27,084 nucleotides of DNA, taken from assembly GCA_039033215.1 (NCBI GenBank), contig JBCCDA010000059.1:1-27084 (forward strand). The letters run 5' to 3'. The stretch comes from Thermohalobaculum sp039033215. GTDB lineage: Bacteria; Pseudomonadota; Alphaproteobacteria; Rhodobacterales; Rhodobacteraceae. Below the pieces are notes generated by a model. The model saw only the letters and a list, made by a program, of their open reading frames with translations. It had not been told where the DNA came from and made no database searches. This document shows, one piece after another, positions 15,574-23,223 of the stretch. Both the position numbers and the translations under genes were made by a program. Position 1 is the stretch's first letter. Each line of letters starts with the position of its first letter.

Positions 15574-16791
15574 TCAGATCGCCCCGCGCACAGCTTCGCG
15601 TACCGCGCGCGCGACATGGCTCAGCCCGGGCTGTACGTCCGTCTGGCCGTAGAGTGACTGGTCAAGTGCTGCGAGCGCCTCGGGGACCGCAGCCCCCGCG
15701 CGCGCACAGAGCGCATGACCGGCGTGGCGCACCGCGCCTGCATCGCGCCGCCGGACCGCCCGGCGCAGGGCGAGGCGGGCCGGATCCGGGTGCCACCGTT
15801 TAGGCCAATGCCACGTGCCGCCATGCCAAAGCCCGATGATGATGCCTGCAAGCCCTAAAAGCAGGCCCCCGCCAGCTGTCGCGGGCACCGCCCAGCCGGG
15901 GATGGTTTGGGTCTCCGTCACACCGGTCTCAGGCGCCACCGGGGGCAGGTCTGGGCTTGCGCCCTCCGCCAGCACGGTCTCGGGGCCACCGGCGTGCGCA
16001 ATGCGCTGGGCGGCGAAGACGACTTCCTCACGGTCGCGCATGCCTGTGTCGAAGTACGCCATCCGGATCGGGTTGAGATACCCCGCCGAGCCCGCCTTTG
16101 GCCGCACGGTCCAGCGCCAGAAGACGCGGGTCACCGGTCCGTCTGGCCCAAGAGCGACGATCCGGTGTTCGGGGTGAGGGAAGATGTGCACGCCAGCACC
16201 TGTCATTTCAGGCATCGGCGGGATCCGCTGAGGTAGCGTACCAAGCACCGTCAGCGTGATGACCCGGAGCGCCGAGCCGCCTGCGGGCAGTGCCTCGGGC
16301 TGGTTGGACCAGCCATCGTTGATCTCGATCCCGTTGACGGGGAACCACCAGTCGACGCCGTCCAGCGGGGGGGCGACCTCGATCTCGGCCTCGTTCGAGA
16401 TGGCGGAGACGGGCACGGTCTCGCTGGTCCGCGACAGCAGTTCAAGCTGGTGGGTGAACGCGGCAACGCGGAGGATCCCGGCCTCCTGCGGGTAGAGCGC
16501 CATGCGCCGCTCGAACTTCAGAACCTCGAAGCCGTCCTCGCGGGCCTTGTACCAACGGTCCTCGCCAAGCTGCATCCAGTCGAAGCCTGCCAGATCCGGT
16601 TCGACCAGTTTCTCGCGTACGACCGGTACCTTGTAGGTGCCGTGGATCGAGAGCAGGACAAGCTCGCCCGGATAGGGCAGGTGCGTGCGCTTCTCGAAGC
16701 GGATCTCGATGCGGGCGTCATCGGGCTGCATGCCCTCTTGAGCCATCGTGGCGAGGGGCCATAGGAAAACCAGGACCAGCAGCGCCCTCAT
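15574..16791 (-). CDS. batD: BatD-like membrane-anchored periplasmic protein
   Basis: The 405-residue product starts with a signal peptide (MRALLVLVFLWPLATMAQ). A beta-rich extracytoplasmic region follows, with IEIRFEKRTHLPYPGELVLLSIHGTYK typical of the BatD/oxygen-tolerance family. A membrane segment lies near residues 305-327 (WAVPATAGGGLLLGLAGIIIGLW), and a basic, alanine-rich cytoplasmic tail ends the protein. It is the last gene of a seven-gene MoxR/VWA operon and overlaps the preceding TPR gene in an ATGA junction. Bat proteins have been linked to aerotolerance and to periplasmic protein maturation. In methylotrophs, the related MxaA/MxaK group assists methanol dehydrogenase. Confidence 0.8.
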   Translation of the reverse strand: MRALLVLVFLWPLATMAQEGMQPDDARIEIRFEKRTHLPYPGELVLLSIHGTYKVPVVREKLVEPDLAGFDWMQLGEDRWYKAREDGFEVLKFERRMALYPQEAGILRVAAFTHQLELLSRTSETVPVSAISNEAEIEVAPPLDGVDWWFPVNGIEINDGWSNQPEALPAGGSALRVITLTVLGTLPQRIPPMPEMTGAGVHIFPHPEHRIVALGPDGPVTRVFWRWTVRPKAGSAGYLNPIRMAYFDTGMRDREEVVFAAQRIAHAGGPETVLAEGASPDLPPVAPETGVTETQTIPGWAVPATAGGGLLLGLAGIIIGLWHGGTWHWPKRWHPDPARLALRRAVRRRDAGAVRHAGHALCARAGAAVPEALAALDQSLYGQTDVQPGLSHVARAVREAVRGAI

Positions 16792-17468
16792 CGCGGGTCC
16801 TCGGCTTGCGGCAGGGCGCGCCCCGAGGTTTCGCGCTGCTTTTGCTCGGCGGCGAGGCGGGCGCGAAGGTAGAGCCCCGGTTGATCTTCAAGCGTATCCA
16901 GCCAGAGCGGATCGGCGGCCATGTACTGCGCGTCGAAGATGTGGGGCACACGGCGCAACCCCTCGGACGTCACCTCCGGCATCCAGAAGCCGGTCTTCGC
17001 GTTCGTGGCACTGTCGCCCTGACCGATCGCGCGTCCCTTGCCCTGGCCTTCGGGCGCTTCGGCGGTCGGACCGTCGCGGTCGCGCTGGGCCGGGCGGGCG
17101 GCGACGTCGAGTTCGGTCCCGGAGATCAATGCGGTGACCAGGCGATGGTTGGCCCTGGCCTCGCGGTCGCCCGGATCGGCGGCGAGCGCCTGTTCCCAGA
17201 CAACCAGCGCCGCCGCGTAGTTGCCGGCCCTTGTATGAGCAAGCCCGGCATTGAAGCGGTCCCCCGCTGTCTCGAACGCTGTGGCCGCGGCGGCAAATTC
17301 CCCCAGCCGGTAGGCCGAGATGCCACGGATCCCGGCGTCCTGGCTGACCGCCGCCGCAGTCTCGGGGAGCCCGAGGGAGAGTGCCAGCCGTGCCAGGACC
17401 TCCTTGCCGCCGAAGGCGGTGGCGAGAAGGGTAAACGCGACCCCTGCGAAGACGACTGCGCGGATCAT
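16788..17468 (-). CDS. TPR-containing BatC-like/MxaK-like protein
   Basis: This 226-residue protein begins with a hydrophobic N-terminal segment (MIRAVVFAGVAFTLLATAF). Tetratricopeptide-like helices follow: GISAYRLGEFAAAATAFETAG, and FNAGLAHTRAGNYAAALVVWEQALAADPGDREARANHRLV. Then come a charged linker and a C-terminal part rich in aromatic residues. TPR proteins occupy this place in Bat operons and act as scaffolds for the membrane VWA proteins. The ATG at 17468 overlaps the stop of the upstream VWA gene (ATGA). The same frame is open much further upstream, but that is antisense-free overlap with the VWA gene and is rejected. Confidence 0.77.
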   Translation of the reverse strand: MIRAVVFAGVAFTLLATAFGGKEVLARLALSLGLPETAAAVSQDAGIRGISAYRLGEFAAAATAFETAGDRFNAGLAHTRAGNYAAALVVWEQALAADPGDREARANHRLVTALISGTELDVAARPAQRDRDGPTAEAPEGQGKGRAIGQGDSATNAKTGFWMPEVTSEGLRRVPHIFDAQYMAADPLWLDTLEDQPGLYLRARLAAEQKQRETSGRALPQAEDPR

Positions 17469-18370
17469 GCCCGATGTCTCCTCGGCAGCAGCAGAAGTGC
17501 TGGGAGCAGCGCCAGCACAAGCAGATACCGGCCGTAGTCGTCGAGGACCAGCATGGCGTATTCGGTCGCGGCCAGACGTTCTATCGGGCGGGCGCCGATC
17601 CGCCCGGCCACGGCAAAGGGATCGGCGAGATCGCCCGCCTGGCCACCCCCGGCCACCGCGACGGCATCGAGCGCGCCGGCGTCGGCCCCCGGCATGGCAA
17701 TCGTGGAAACGGTCCAGCCTTGGGCCCCAAGCGCCTGTGCCTCGGTGATGGTGGCCGCATCGATCGCGCCCCCGTCGCTCAGCATCACGACGTCCGCCGC
17801 GACGATCTCGGACCCTTCCAGGACCTGACGCGCCAGGGCCAGCGCCGCCGCCGGGCGGCTGCCCGGCACTGGCACGGTCTCGGCATCCAGGAGCGCGATC
17901 ATGCCCGACAACGCGCGGGCGTCCGTTGAGAAGGGCGCGGCGAGATAGGCCTCGCCCGCGTAGACGATCAGCGCGGTCTGTCGAGTGCCCGCCGCCTCGG
18001 CGACCAGACGGGCCGCGGCCAGCATGTCGAAGAGGCGTCCGCTGTCGACAACTGACGGCGAGAGATCGACGACGAGCACCACTCCGTCCAGATTGCGCCA
18101 TGACGCGGAGTCGCGCCGCTCCATCGCAGGTCCGGCCAGGGCAATCCCGAGCGCTGCGAGCACGCAGGCCGGCATGATCGCCCGGCCCGCCCCGCCGCTG
18201 TGGACGCGGCCAAGCCGCCGCATCGCCGCCAGCAGTTCCGGATCCGCCGCGCGCTCCCAGGCGCCCAGACGCCCGGCATGACGGCCCAGCCACAGCCCGG
18301 CGACCAGCGCCAGCGGCAACAGCGCCAGAAAGCCGGGTCGGAGCCACAGGATGCCTGCGACCTCGATCAC
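17465..18370 (-). CDS. membrane VWA-domain protein, BatB/MxaL-like
   Basis: In this 301-residue protein, two N-terminal membrane segments (about 8-28 and 64-80) are followed by a VWA domain and a final membrane helix (YLLVLALLPALLLLPRRHRA). The MIDAS motif is DLSPS at 102-106, with VVMLSDGGAID later, so metal binding is plausible although the fifth position differs from the usual DLSGSM. It overlaps the next VWA gene upstream by 4 nt. Paired membrane VWA proteins behind a MoxR ATPase are the core of Bat and Mxa (MxaC/MxaL) clusters. Confidence 0.82.
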   Translation of the reverse strand: MIEVAGILWLRPGFLALLPLALVAGLWLGRHAGRLGAWERAADPELLAAMRRLGRVHSGGAGRAIMPACVLAALGIALAGPAMERRDSASWRNLDGVVLVVDLSPSVVDSGRLFDMLAAARLVAEAAGTRQTALIVYAGEAYLAAPFSTDARALSGMIALLDAETVPVPGSRPAAALALARQVLEGSEIVAADVVMLSDGGAIDAATITEAQALGAQGWTVSTIAMPGADAGALDAVAVAGGGQAGDLADPFAVAGRIGARPIERLAATEYAMLVLDDYGRYLLVLALLPALLLLPRRHRA

Positions 18371-19320
18371 GGGCGCAATCCAGGCAGGGCTATTGCGAGC
18401 GACAACAGCGCTGCCAGACCCGCGGGCCAGGGCCAGAGCGATTGCTCGATCAGCGCCTCCGGCCCATCGGCGACAATTGCCTCCAATCGGTCAATCGCGT
18501 CAGTGACCGCCACCAGATCGTCGGTTGTCTTGACCCGGAAATAGCTGCCGCCCGACAGCTCGGCGATCGCCTGCAGGGTGACGGTGTCAACCGCGTCGCG
18601 CTCGCCGTCCGCATTGGCGAGATCCCGCGGGCCCATGGCGATGGTGTGAACCTTGACGCCCAGGTCGCGGGCCAGCACGGCGGCGCTGCGCGGTTTCACG
18701 GGCCCCGAGTTGTGCACACCGTCCGACAGCAGGATGATCACGCGCGCCCTCGCCTCGCTTTCGCGCAGGCGCTTCAGCGCCAGGCCCAGCGCATCGCTGA
18801 TGCCGGTTGCCCGGCCCGAGATGCCGATCTGCGCCTCCGCGATGGCGGCCGCGACCGCGCGCACGTCATGGGTGGGCGGCGTCGCCACATAGGAGCGGCT
18901 GCCGAACAGGATCAGCGCCACCCGGTCGCCACCGCGCCGGAGCACGAACTCCGTCGCGGCGTGCTTCAGCGCGTCGAGGCGCGAGACCGTCTGGCCGTTC
19001 AGCTCGAAATCCTTGCGCACCATCGAGCCCGAGAGATCGAGCGCCAGCACCAGATCCCGGCCGCTGACGGGCAGGGCAGGGTTCGGCTGCAAGAGCCGTG
19101 GCCCTGTCAGCGCAGTCACGAGGCTCGCCCAAAGCAGCACAGGCAGCAGCCAGGGCATCGCCGATCCCGAGCTGCGGCCGCGACCGAGGGCCAGGCGCGC
19201 CCCGATCCCCTGGGGCACAACGAGGGCGGCCCCCGCCGCCTGGCGCCGCGCCGGGAGCAGACGGACAAGCAGCGGGACGCCCAGCAACAGGAAGGCCCAG
19301 GGATCTGCAAAGGCGAGCAT
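18367..19320 (-). CDS. membrane VWA-domain protein, BatA/MxaC-like
   Basis: This 317-residue protein has N-terminal membrane segments (about 8-22 and 55-72), a VWA domain with an intact MIDAS motif DLSGSM (Asp95), the later ILLSDGVHNSG, and a C-terminal membrane helix (WPWPAGLAALLSLAIALPG). The segment after the domain, AIAELSGGSYFRVKTTDDL, is typical of BatA proteins. It is the better-conserved of the two VWA paralogues and lies 5 nt after the small membrane gene. The likely role is as membrane partner of the MoxR ATPase in assembling or activating a periplasmic or respiratory enzyme. Confidence 0.85.
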   Translation of the reverse strand: MLAFADPWAFLLLGVPLLVRLLPARRQAAGAALVVPQGIGARLALGRGRSSGSAMPWLLPVLLWASLVTALTGPRLLQPNPALPVSGRDLVLALDLSGSMVRKDFELNGQTVSRLDALKHAATEFVLRRGGDRVALILFGSRSYVATPPTHDVRAVAAAIAEAQIGISGRATGISDALGLALKRLRESEARARVIILLSDGVHNSGPVKPRSAAVLARDLGVKVHTIAMGPRDLANADGERDAVDTVTLQAIAELSGGSYFRVKTTDDLVAVTDAIDRLEAIVADGPEALIEQSLWPWPAGLAALLSLAIALPGLRP

Positions 19321-19325
19321 CCCGC

Positions 19326-19742
19326 TCAGGCGCCTGCACGCCGTGCCGCCCGCCTGACGCTGTCTTCCAACGCCTCCGGATCCAGCGCGAACCCGGGACG
19401 GTAAAGACCTTCGGCCAAGGCGGCGCGCACAGCGTGATCAAGCCCGAACGTCGTAGCCGCACGCTCAGTCCAGGGCTGCGGTCCGGGGGCGGTCCGATCC
19501 GTCAGTTCGCGCAGCAAGACGGCAAGGGCCACGGTCCGGTGGGGCGGGGCCAGTGTCCGGGTCTCCTCGATCCGCGTCGCAAACGGGACCTGGGCTGGGC
19601 GCTGCCGGAAGACCTGTGTCAAACCGCCGATCACGCCGGCCAGCGCAAGTCCGAGGCCAAGCGCCAGAACCAGCTCGGCGGCCCCGGGCTCCGGCAGGCG
19701 CAGGTCCGTGAGGCCCTGCAGGAGGTCCGCCGTGCTAGCCAT
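19326..19742 (-). CDS. small membrane protein, DUF4381-like position in Bat operon
   Basis: This 138-residue protein has one membrane helix near the N-terminus (AELVLALGLGLALAGVIGGL) and a helical cytoplasmic remainder. A DUF4381-type protein is commonly found between the DUF58 gene and the first VWA gene of MoxR operons, and the layout fits, but sequence similarity is not obvious by eye. The ATG at 19742 is preferred because AGGAG lies 11 nt upstream. A start at 19763 lacks a ribosome binding site and increases the overlap with the DUF58 gene. Confidence 0.65.
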   Translation of the reverse strand: MASTADLLQGLTDLRLPEPGAAELVLALGLGLALAGVIGGLTQVFRQRPAQVPFATRIEETRTLAPPHRTVALAVLLRELTDRTAPGPQPWTERAATTFGLDHAVRAALAEGLYRPGFALDPEALEDSVRRAARRAGA

Positions 19743-20565
19743 GGAGCTGATGCTCCTGCGCATCCGGGGCGAGATGTGTCCGGTAGGTTGCCGTGATCAG
19801 ACCTGCGGGGTCCTCAGGCGCCAACGCGTGCGCTGGGGCGGCACCGGCGCGCCCATCCGCCGTTTGGTAACGGAACACCCCCCTGGGCGCTTCGGTCTCG
19901 AACGCGTCCGCGATGCGAATGACCGATAGCGCCGTGCGGCGCTGTAAGGCGGCCACCCGGTCGGCAAACTCCTCCCCCGGATGGTCGAGCGCTGTGGCAA
20001 GGGCGACCTGCGCGCCCCTTGGCGCCACCCGCCGCGCGCGGGCCAGGGCGTCGCTGAGCGGCGGATCGGGGTCGGCCGCATGGCCGAGCGCGCGCGCATG
20101 CGCCTGCACCATGGCCCCGATGACAGCGACCATGCCGCGGTCCCGCCCGGCAGCCGCCTGGTAGACAGTCTCGCCGCCCGTCACGGCGATCAGCCCGACG
20201 CGACCTCCTGTGTGGATCGCTTGCCAGCCGATGACGCTCAGCGCCTCCGCCGCGGCGATGGAGCGCAAGGTGCGCCGGGTGCCCCAGAGCATCGAGGGCC
20301 GGAAGTCCGCGACCAGCAGCGTGGTGCTGTCGCGTTCGGCATGAAACGTGCGGATCTGCGGCTGGCCGGTGCGCGCGGTAGCGTTGCGGTCGATGTGCCG
20401 GGGATCATCGCCATAGGCGAAGGCACGCAGATCGGCGGTCTCGAGGCCCCGCCCTTTCGCCCGGACGACCAGCCCGCCGGGCAACGAGGTGACCTGTGGG
20501 GGTGTCCGTCGGTTTCGCACCAGGGCGCGCAGGCGCAAAAGCGGCTCTGGCTCCAGCGTTACCAT
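19735..20565 (-). CDS. DUF58-domain protein (MxaS-like)
   Basis: The 276-residue protein carries the DUF58 hallmark FAYGDDPRHIDRNATAR (about 49-65), where most relatives have Trp after the Asp of the ID motif. A VWA-like fold follows, with LLVADFRPSM and later GAQVALATALDHPGEEF. DUF58 proteins are the constant partner of MoxR ATPases, and MxaS of the methanol oxidation cluster belongs to this group. It lies 3 nt after the MoxR gene, so the two are co-translated. No membrane segment is evident. Confidence 0.87.
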   Translation of the reverse strand: MVTLEPEPLLRLRALVRNRRTPPQVTSLPGGLVVRAKGRGLETADLRAFAYGDDPRHIDRNATARTGQPQIRTFHAERDSTTLLVADFRPSMLWGTRRTLRSIAAAEALSVIGWQAIHTGGRVGLIAVTGGETVYQAAAGRDRGMVAVIGAMVQAHARALGHAADPDPPLSDALARARRVAPRGAQVALATALDHPGEEFADRVAALQRRTALSVIRIADAFETEAPRGVFRYQTADGRAGAAPAHALAPEDPAGLITATYRTHLAPDAQEHQLHG

Positions 20566-20568
20566 GGC

Positions 20569-21516
20569 CTAGAGCGGCTCGATCTGTGCAAGCAGCCGGT
20601 CGACCAGCGCACGGGCGGTCACGCCGTCGGCCTCGGCCTTCCACGTCAGCACCATGCGGTGGGCCAGCGCGTCGGGCGCGAGAGCCATGACATCCTCGGG
20701 CGTCGCGTAGTCCCGCCCGTCCAGCCAAGCCCGGGCCCGGGCACCCGCCAGCAGCGCCAGCGAGCCCCGGGGTGAGACCGCATGCGCAAGCTCCGGCATC
20801 GCGTCGGCATCCCGGGTCGTGGTGACCACACGCACGATGAAATCCTTGAGCGCGGGGGCTGCATGGACCGCCTGAACCTCGGCCTTGGCCGCGGACAGAT
20901 CCCTGACCGAGAGGGTATCGGCGGCAAGGGCACCGCCGGTGCTCTCGGCATCGACCAGATCGAGGATCCGTCGCTCGTCCTCCGGGCCGGGCTGGCCCAC
21001 GATCACGTGGAAGAGAAACCGGTCGAGCTGCGCTTCGGGCAGGGGAAAGGTGCCCTCGTGCTCGATCGGGTTCTGGGTCGCGATCACCAGGAACGGATCC
21101 GGCAGGTGGTGGGTCTCGCCCCCCGACGTGACCTGGGCCTCGGCCATCGCCTCCAGCAGGGCCGATTGCACTTTGGGCGGCGCGCGGTTGATCTCGTCAA
21201 CCAGCACAAGGTTGTGGAAGATCGGACCCGGCGCAAACTCGAAGACACCCCGATCCGGGCGGAATATGGGGGTGCCGGTGAGGTCCGAGGGCATGAGATC
21301 CGGCGTGCACTGCACCCGCGCGAAGCTGCCCTCGATCCCGTCGGCCAGAAGTCTTGCGGCGCGGGTCTTGGCGATCCCGGGCACGCCCTCGACCAGCACA
21401 TGTCCACCCGTCAGCAGCGCAATCAGCATGCGCTCGATGAGCGGTGTACGCCCGATCAGGCGCCCCGAAATCCACTCCGAGACGTCAGACACGGCCGTTG
21501 CTGCGGTTGTCCGCAT
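20569..21516 (-). CDS. moxR: MoxR-family AAA+ ATPase (MxaR-like)
   Basis: This 315-residue ATPase has Walker A GVPGIAKT (44-51), the MoxR-specific RVQCTPDLMPSDLTGTPIF, Walker B LVLVDEINRAPP (Asp107-Glu108), and the sensor motif IATQNPIEHEGTFPLPEAQLDRF. It is the classical MoxR subgroup, distinct from the CbbQ-type protein at 12357. It heads the seven-gene operon reading toward lower coordinates. GAGG lies before the ATG. The known Methylobacterium equivalent, MxaR, is needed for active methanol dehydrogenase; the nearby PQQ-associated propeller gene supports a similar role. Confidence 0.93.
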   Translation of the reverse strand: MRTTAATAVSDVSEWISGRLIGRTPLIERMLIALLTGGHVLVEGVPGIAKTRAARLLADGIEGSFARVQCTPDLMPSDLTGTPIFRPDRGVFEFAPGPIFHNLVLVDEINRAPPKVQSALLEAMAEAQVTSGGETHHLPDPFLVIATQNPIEHEGTFPLPEAQLDRFLFHVIVGQPGPEDERRILDLVDAESTGGALAADTLSVRDLSAAKAEVQAVHAAPALKDFIVRVVTTTRDADAMPELAHAVSPRGSLALLAGARARAWLDGRDYATPEDVMALAPDALAHRMVLTWKAEADGVTARALVDRLLAQIEPL

Positions 21517-21583
21517 GGTGACCTCGCTGGCTGACCCCGCCGAATGCTAGCCCGGCGGCGGTCCTCCATGCAACCGGCCCGCG

Positions 21584-22033
21584 TTACTGGATGGTGATCT
21601 GCACCTTTTGGCTGTCCCCGCGGGCACCGTCGATGCGCAGCTCGTACTGGCCGGGGCGGATCGCGATGAAGCCCAGCTCTATCGTGCCCTCGTCGTCGAA
21701 TTCCAGGCTGTCGAGCCCCAGCGGACGGACTTCCAGGTCGTTGATGACGATCTCGTCGATCCAGACCGCGCGGAAGAACTTGGGGCCAACCAGCGTTAGC
21801 TCCTGGCTGCCGTCGGCCACGATCTCGACCTCGTAGTAGGCCCCCGATTGCAGCGCCCAAGGCCCGTCAGCGGACAGCGGCTGACCTGCACCGACCGTCA
21901 GCGGCGGCAGTTCGGCCGAGTTGCACTTGGCAAAGAGACCCGCAAAGCCCAGGTCGGTGCAGAGCGGTGCTGCATGTCCCGTCGCCGCACTCAGCCCCGC
22001 GGCCGCGACAGCCGCCAGTAGCAGTTTCTTCAT
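21584..22033 (-). CDS. small secreted protein of unknown function
   Basis: The 149-residue product begins MKKLLLAAVAAAGLSAATGHA, a clear signal peptide. The mature part has two cysteines close to the N-terminus (PLC...AKC, 12 residues apart) and a beta-rich remainder with ALQSGAYYEVEIVADGSQELTLVG and PGQYELRIDG. The fold impression is cupredoxin- or Ig-like, but no copper-site residues are apparent. The ATG at 22033 is set by GGGAGG 5 nt upstream; a longer frame to 22075 would lack a signal peptide. Placed between the PQQ-associated propeller gene and moxR, it may assist a periplasmic quinoprotein. Confidence 0.75.
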   Translation of the reverse strand: MKKLLLAAVAAAGLSAATGHAAPLCTDLGFAGLFAKCNSAELPPLTVGAGQPLSADGPWALQSGAYYEVEIVADGSQELTLVGPKFFRAVWIDEIVINDLEVRPLGLDSLEFDDEGTIELGFIAIRPGQYELRIDGARGDSQKVQITIQ

Positions 22034-22055
22034 GATATCCTCCCGTTTCCCCGGA

Positions 22056-23021
22056 TCAGTTGGGTGAGACGACAACGCCCCAGGGTTGCTCGCCCACCGG
22101 AATGGATTTGATGACCTTCTGGTCCTCGACGTCGATCACCGAGATATCGTTCGAGTTTCCGTTGGTCGTCAGCAGGTACTTCTCGTCCGGCGTGAAAGCC
22201 ATCTGCCAGACCCGCTGGCCGACCAGCAGATACTCCTCGACCTCGTCCGTCGTGCCGTCGATCACGGCCACCCGGTTCGACGGGCCGAGCGCCACATAGA
22301 CCTTCGAGCCGTCGGAGGTCACGCGCACGCCCACCGGCTGCAGGGCCTCCGGCGGCACCCCCGCCACCTCGAACTCGATCTTCTTCATGATCGCGCCGTC
22401 CACCGGGTTCAGAACGGCCACCGTCCCCCCGATCTCGGCCGAGACGTAGAGCTTCTGGCCGTCATCGGTGAACTCGGCAAAGCGTGGGCGCTGATCGACC
22501 AGCGTGTTCTGGAAGATCTGATAGGTATCCGCGTCGATGAAATGCGCCATGTTCGTGGTCTCGGAGGTGTTGATCACCACCTTTCCGTCGGGGCTGATGG
22601 CCATGCCCTCGGGCTCGACGCCCACCGGGATCTCGGCCAGCACGGCATGGGTTTCGGTGTCGACCACCGTGACGATGTTGTCGTCCTCGTTCGCGATGTA
22701 GAGCGGGTTTCCCGACGGGTGCAGCACGAAGAGCTCGGGGTCCGGGCCCGACGGCAGCGTATAGAGCTGCTCCATCGTCTTGGCATCATAGACCCGCACC
22801 GTGTCGTCGTCCGAGGCACAGACATAGAGCTTCGAGCCATCGGGCGAGATCGTGATCCCGCGCGGCCGCTGCCCGCCTTCGAACGTCCCTGTGACCTCCC
22901 AGGTCTCGGAGTCGATCACGGTGACCGTGTTGCCCTTCTCGTTCGTGACGTAGACTGTGTAGGCCAGCGCGGGACCCGCCAAAGCGGACATCGCGGCGCC
23001 AAGCACCAGTGTTCTGAGCAC
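22056..23021 (-). CDS. PQQ-associated YVTN beta-propeller periplasmic protein
   Basis: The 321-residue exported protein consists of YVTN repeats: VYVTNEKGNTVTVIDSETWEV, GITISPDGSKLYVCASDDDTV, LYIANEDDNIVTVVDTETH, MAISPDGKVVINTSETTN, KLYVSAEIGGTVAVLNP, KVYVALGPSNRVAVIDG and YLLTTNGNSNDISVIDV. The form matches the family annotated as PQQ-dependent catabolism-associated beta-propeller, which lies beside quinoprotein alcohol dehydrogenase genes. The GTG at 23021 is chosen because GGGGAGG precedes it by 6 nt and the signal peptide VLRTLVLGAAMSALAGPALA then starts correctly. An ATG start at 23042 would put the ribosome binding site inside the gene. Confidence 0.87.
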   Translation of the reverse strand: MLRTLVLGAAMSALAGPALAYTVYVTNEKGNTVTVIDSETWEVTGTFEGGQRPRGITISPDGSKLYVCASDDDTVRVYDAKTMEQLYTLPSGPDPELFVLHPSGNPLYIANEDDNIVTVVDTETHAVLAEIPVGVEPEGMAISPDGKVVINTSETTNMAHFIDADTYQIFQNTLVDQRPRFAEFTDDGQKLYVSAEIGGTVAVLNPVDGAIMKKIEFEVAGVPPEALQPVGVRVTSDGSKVYVALGPSNRVAVIDGTTDEVEEYLLVGQRVWQMAFTPDEKYLLTTNGNSNDISVIDVEDQKVIKSIPVGEQPWGVVVSPN

Positions 23022-23223
23022 TTTTTCCTCCCCGACGATCACGTCGTGCGTTCTCGCGTCTTTTCCGCGATCTTTGCAAATTGCCCCCGGGGGTCAACCG
23101 CCGGGAACAGACTAAGTGCGCATAAGAGTCTAATAATCCGGGGCGCTGGCCCGCTGTTTTGCGCAACGCCTTGCGGGATGTGGGACACTCGCGCGCGGAA
23201 CGGGGCAGGTAAAGGGGCTGCCC
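23022..23223. promoter_or_regulatory. divergent intergenic region
   Basis: It separates the leftward propeller gene from the rightward ParB-like gene and must hold both promoters. Visible elements are an 8-bp palindrome TTTGCAAA (23073-23080), 52 nt upstream of the GTG, and a 10-bp CCCCCGGGGG palindrome just beyond it. No promoter boxes could be assigned with confidence. Confidence 0.4.

Noticed and set aside
17469..18347. N-terminal extension of the TPR gene to 519 codons
   Set aside because: The extension overlaps the VWA gene on the same strand in another frame. The ATG at 17468 gives an ATGA junction and a hydrophobic N-terminus.
23073..23080. TTTGCAAA as an ScfR-type operator upstream of the propeller gene
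   Set aside because: Only one copy is present, without the second half-site expected 4 nt away; a single 8-mer can occur by chance.
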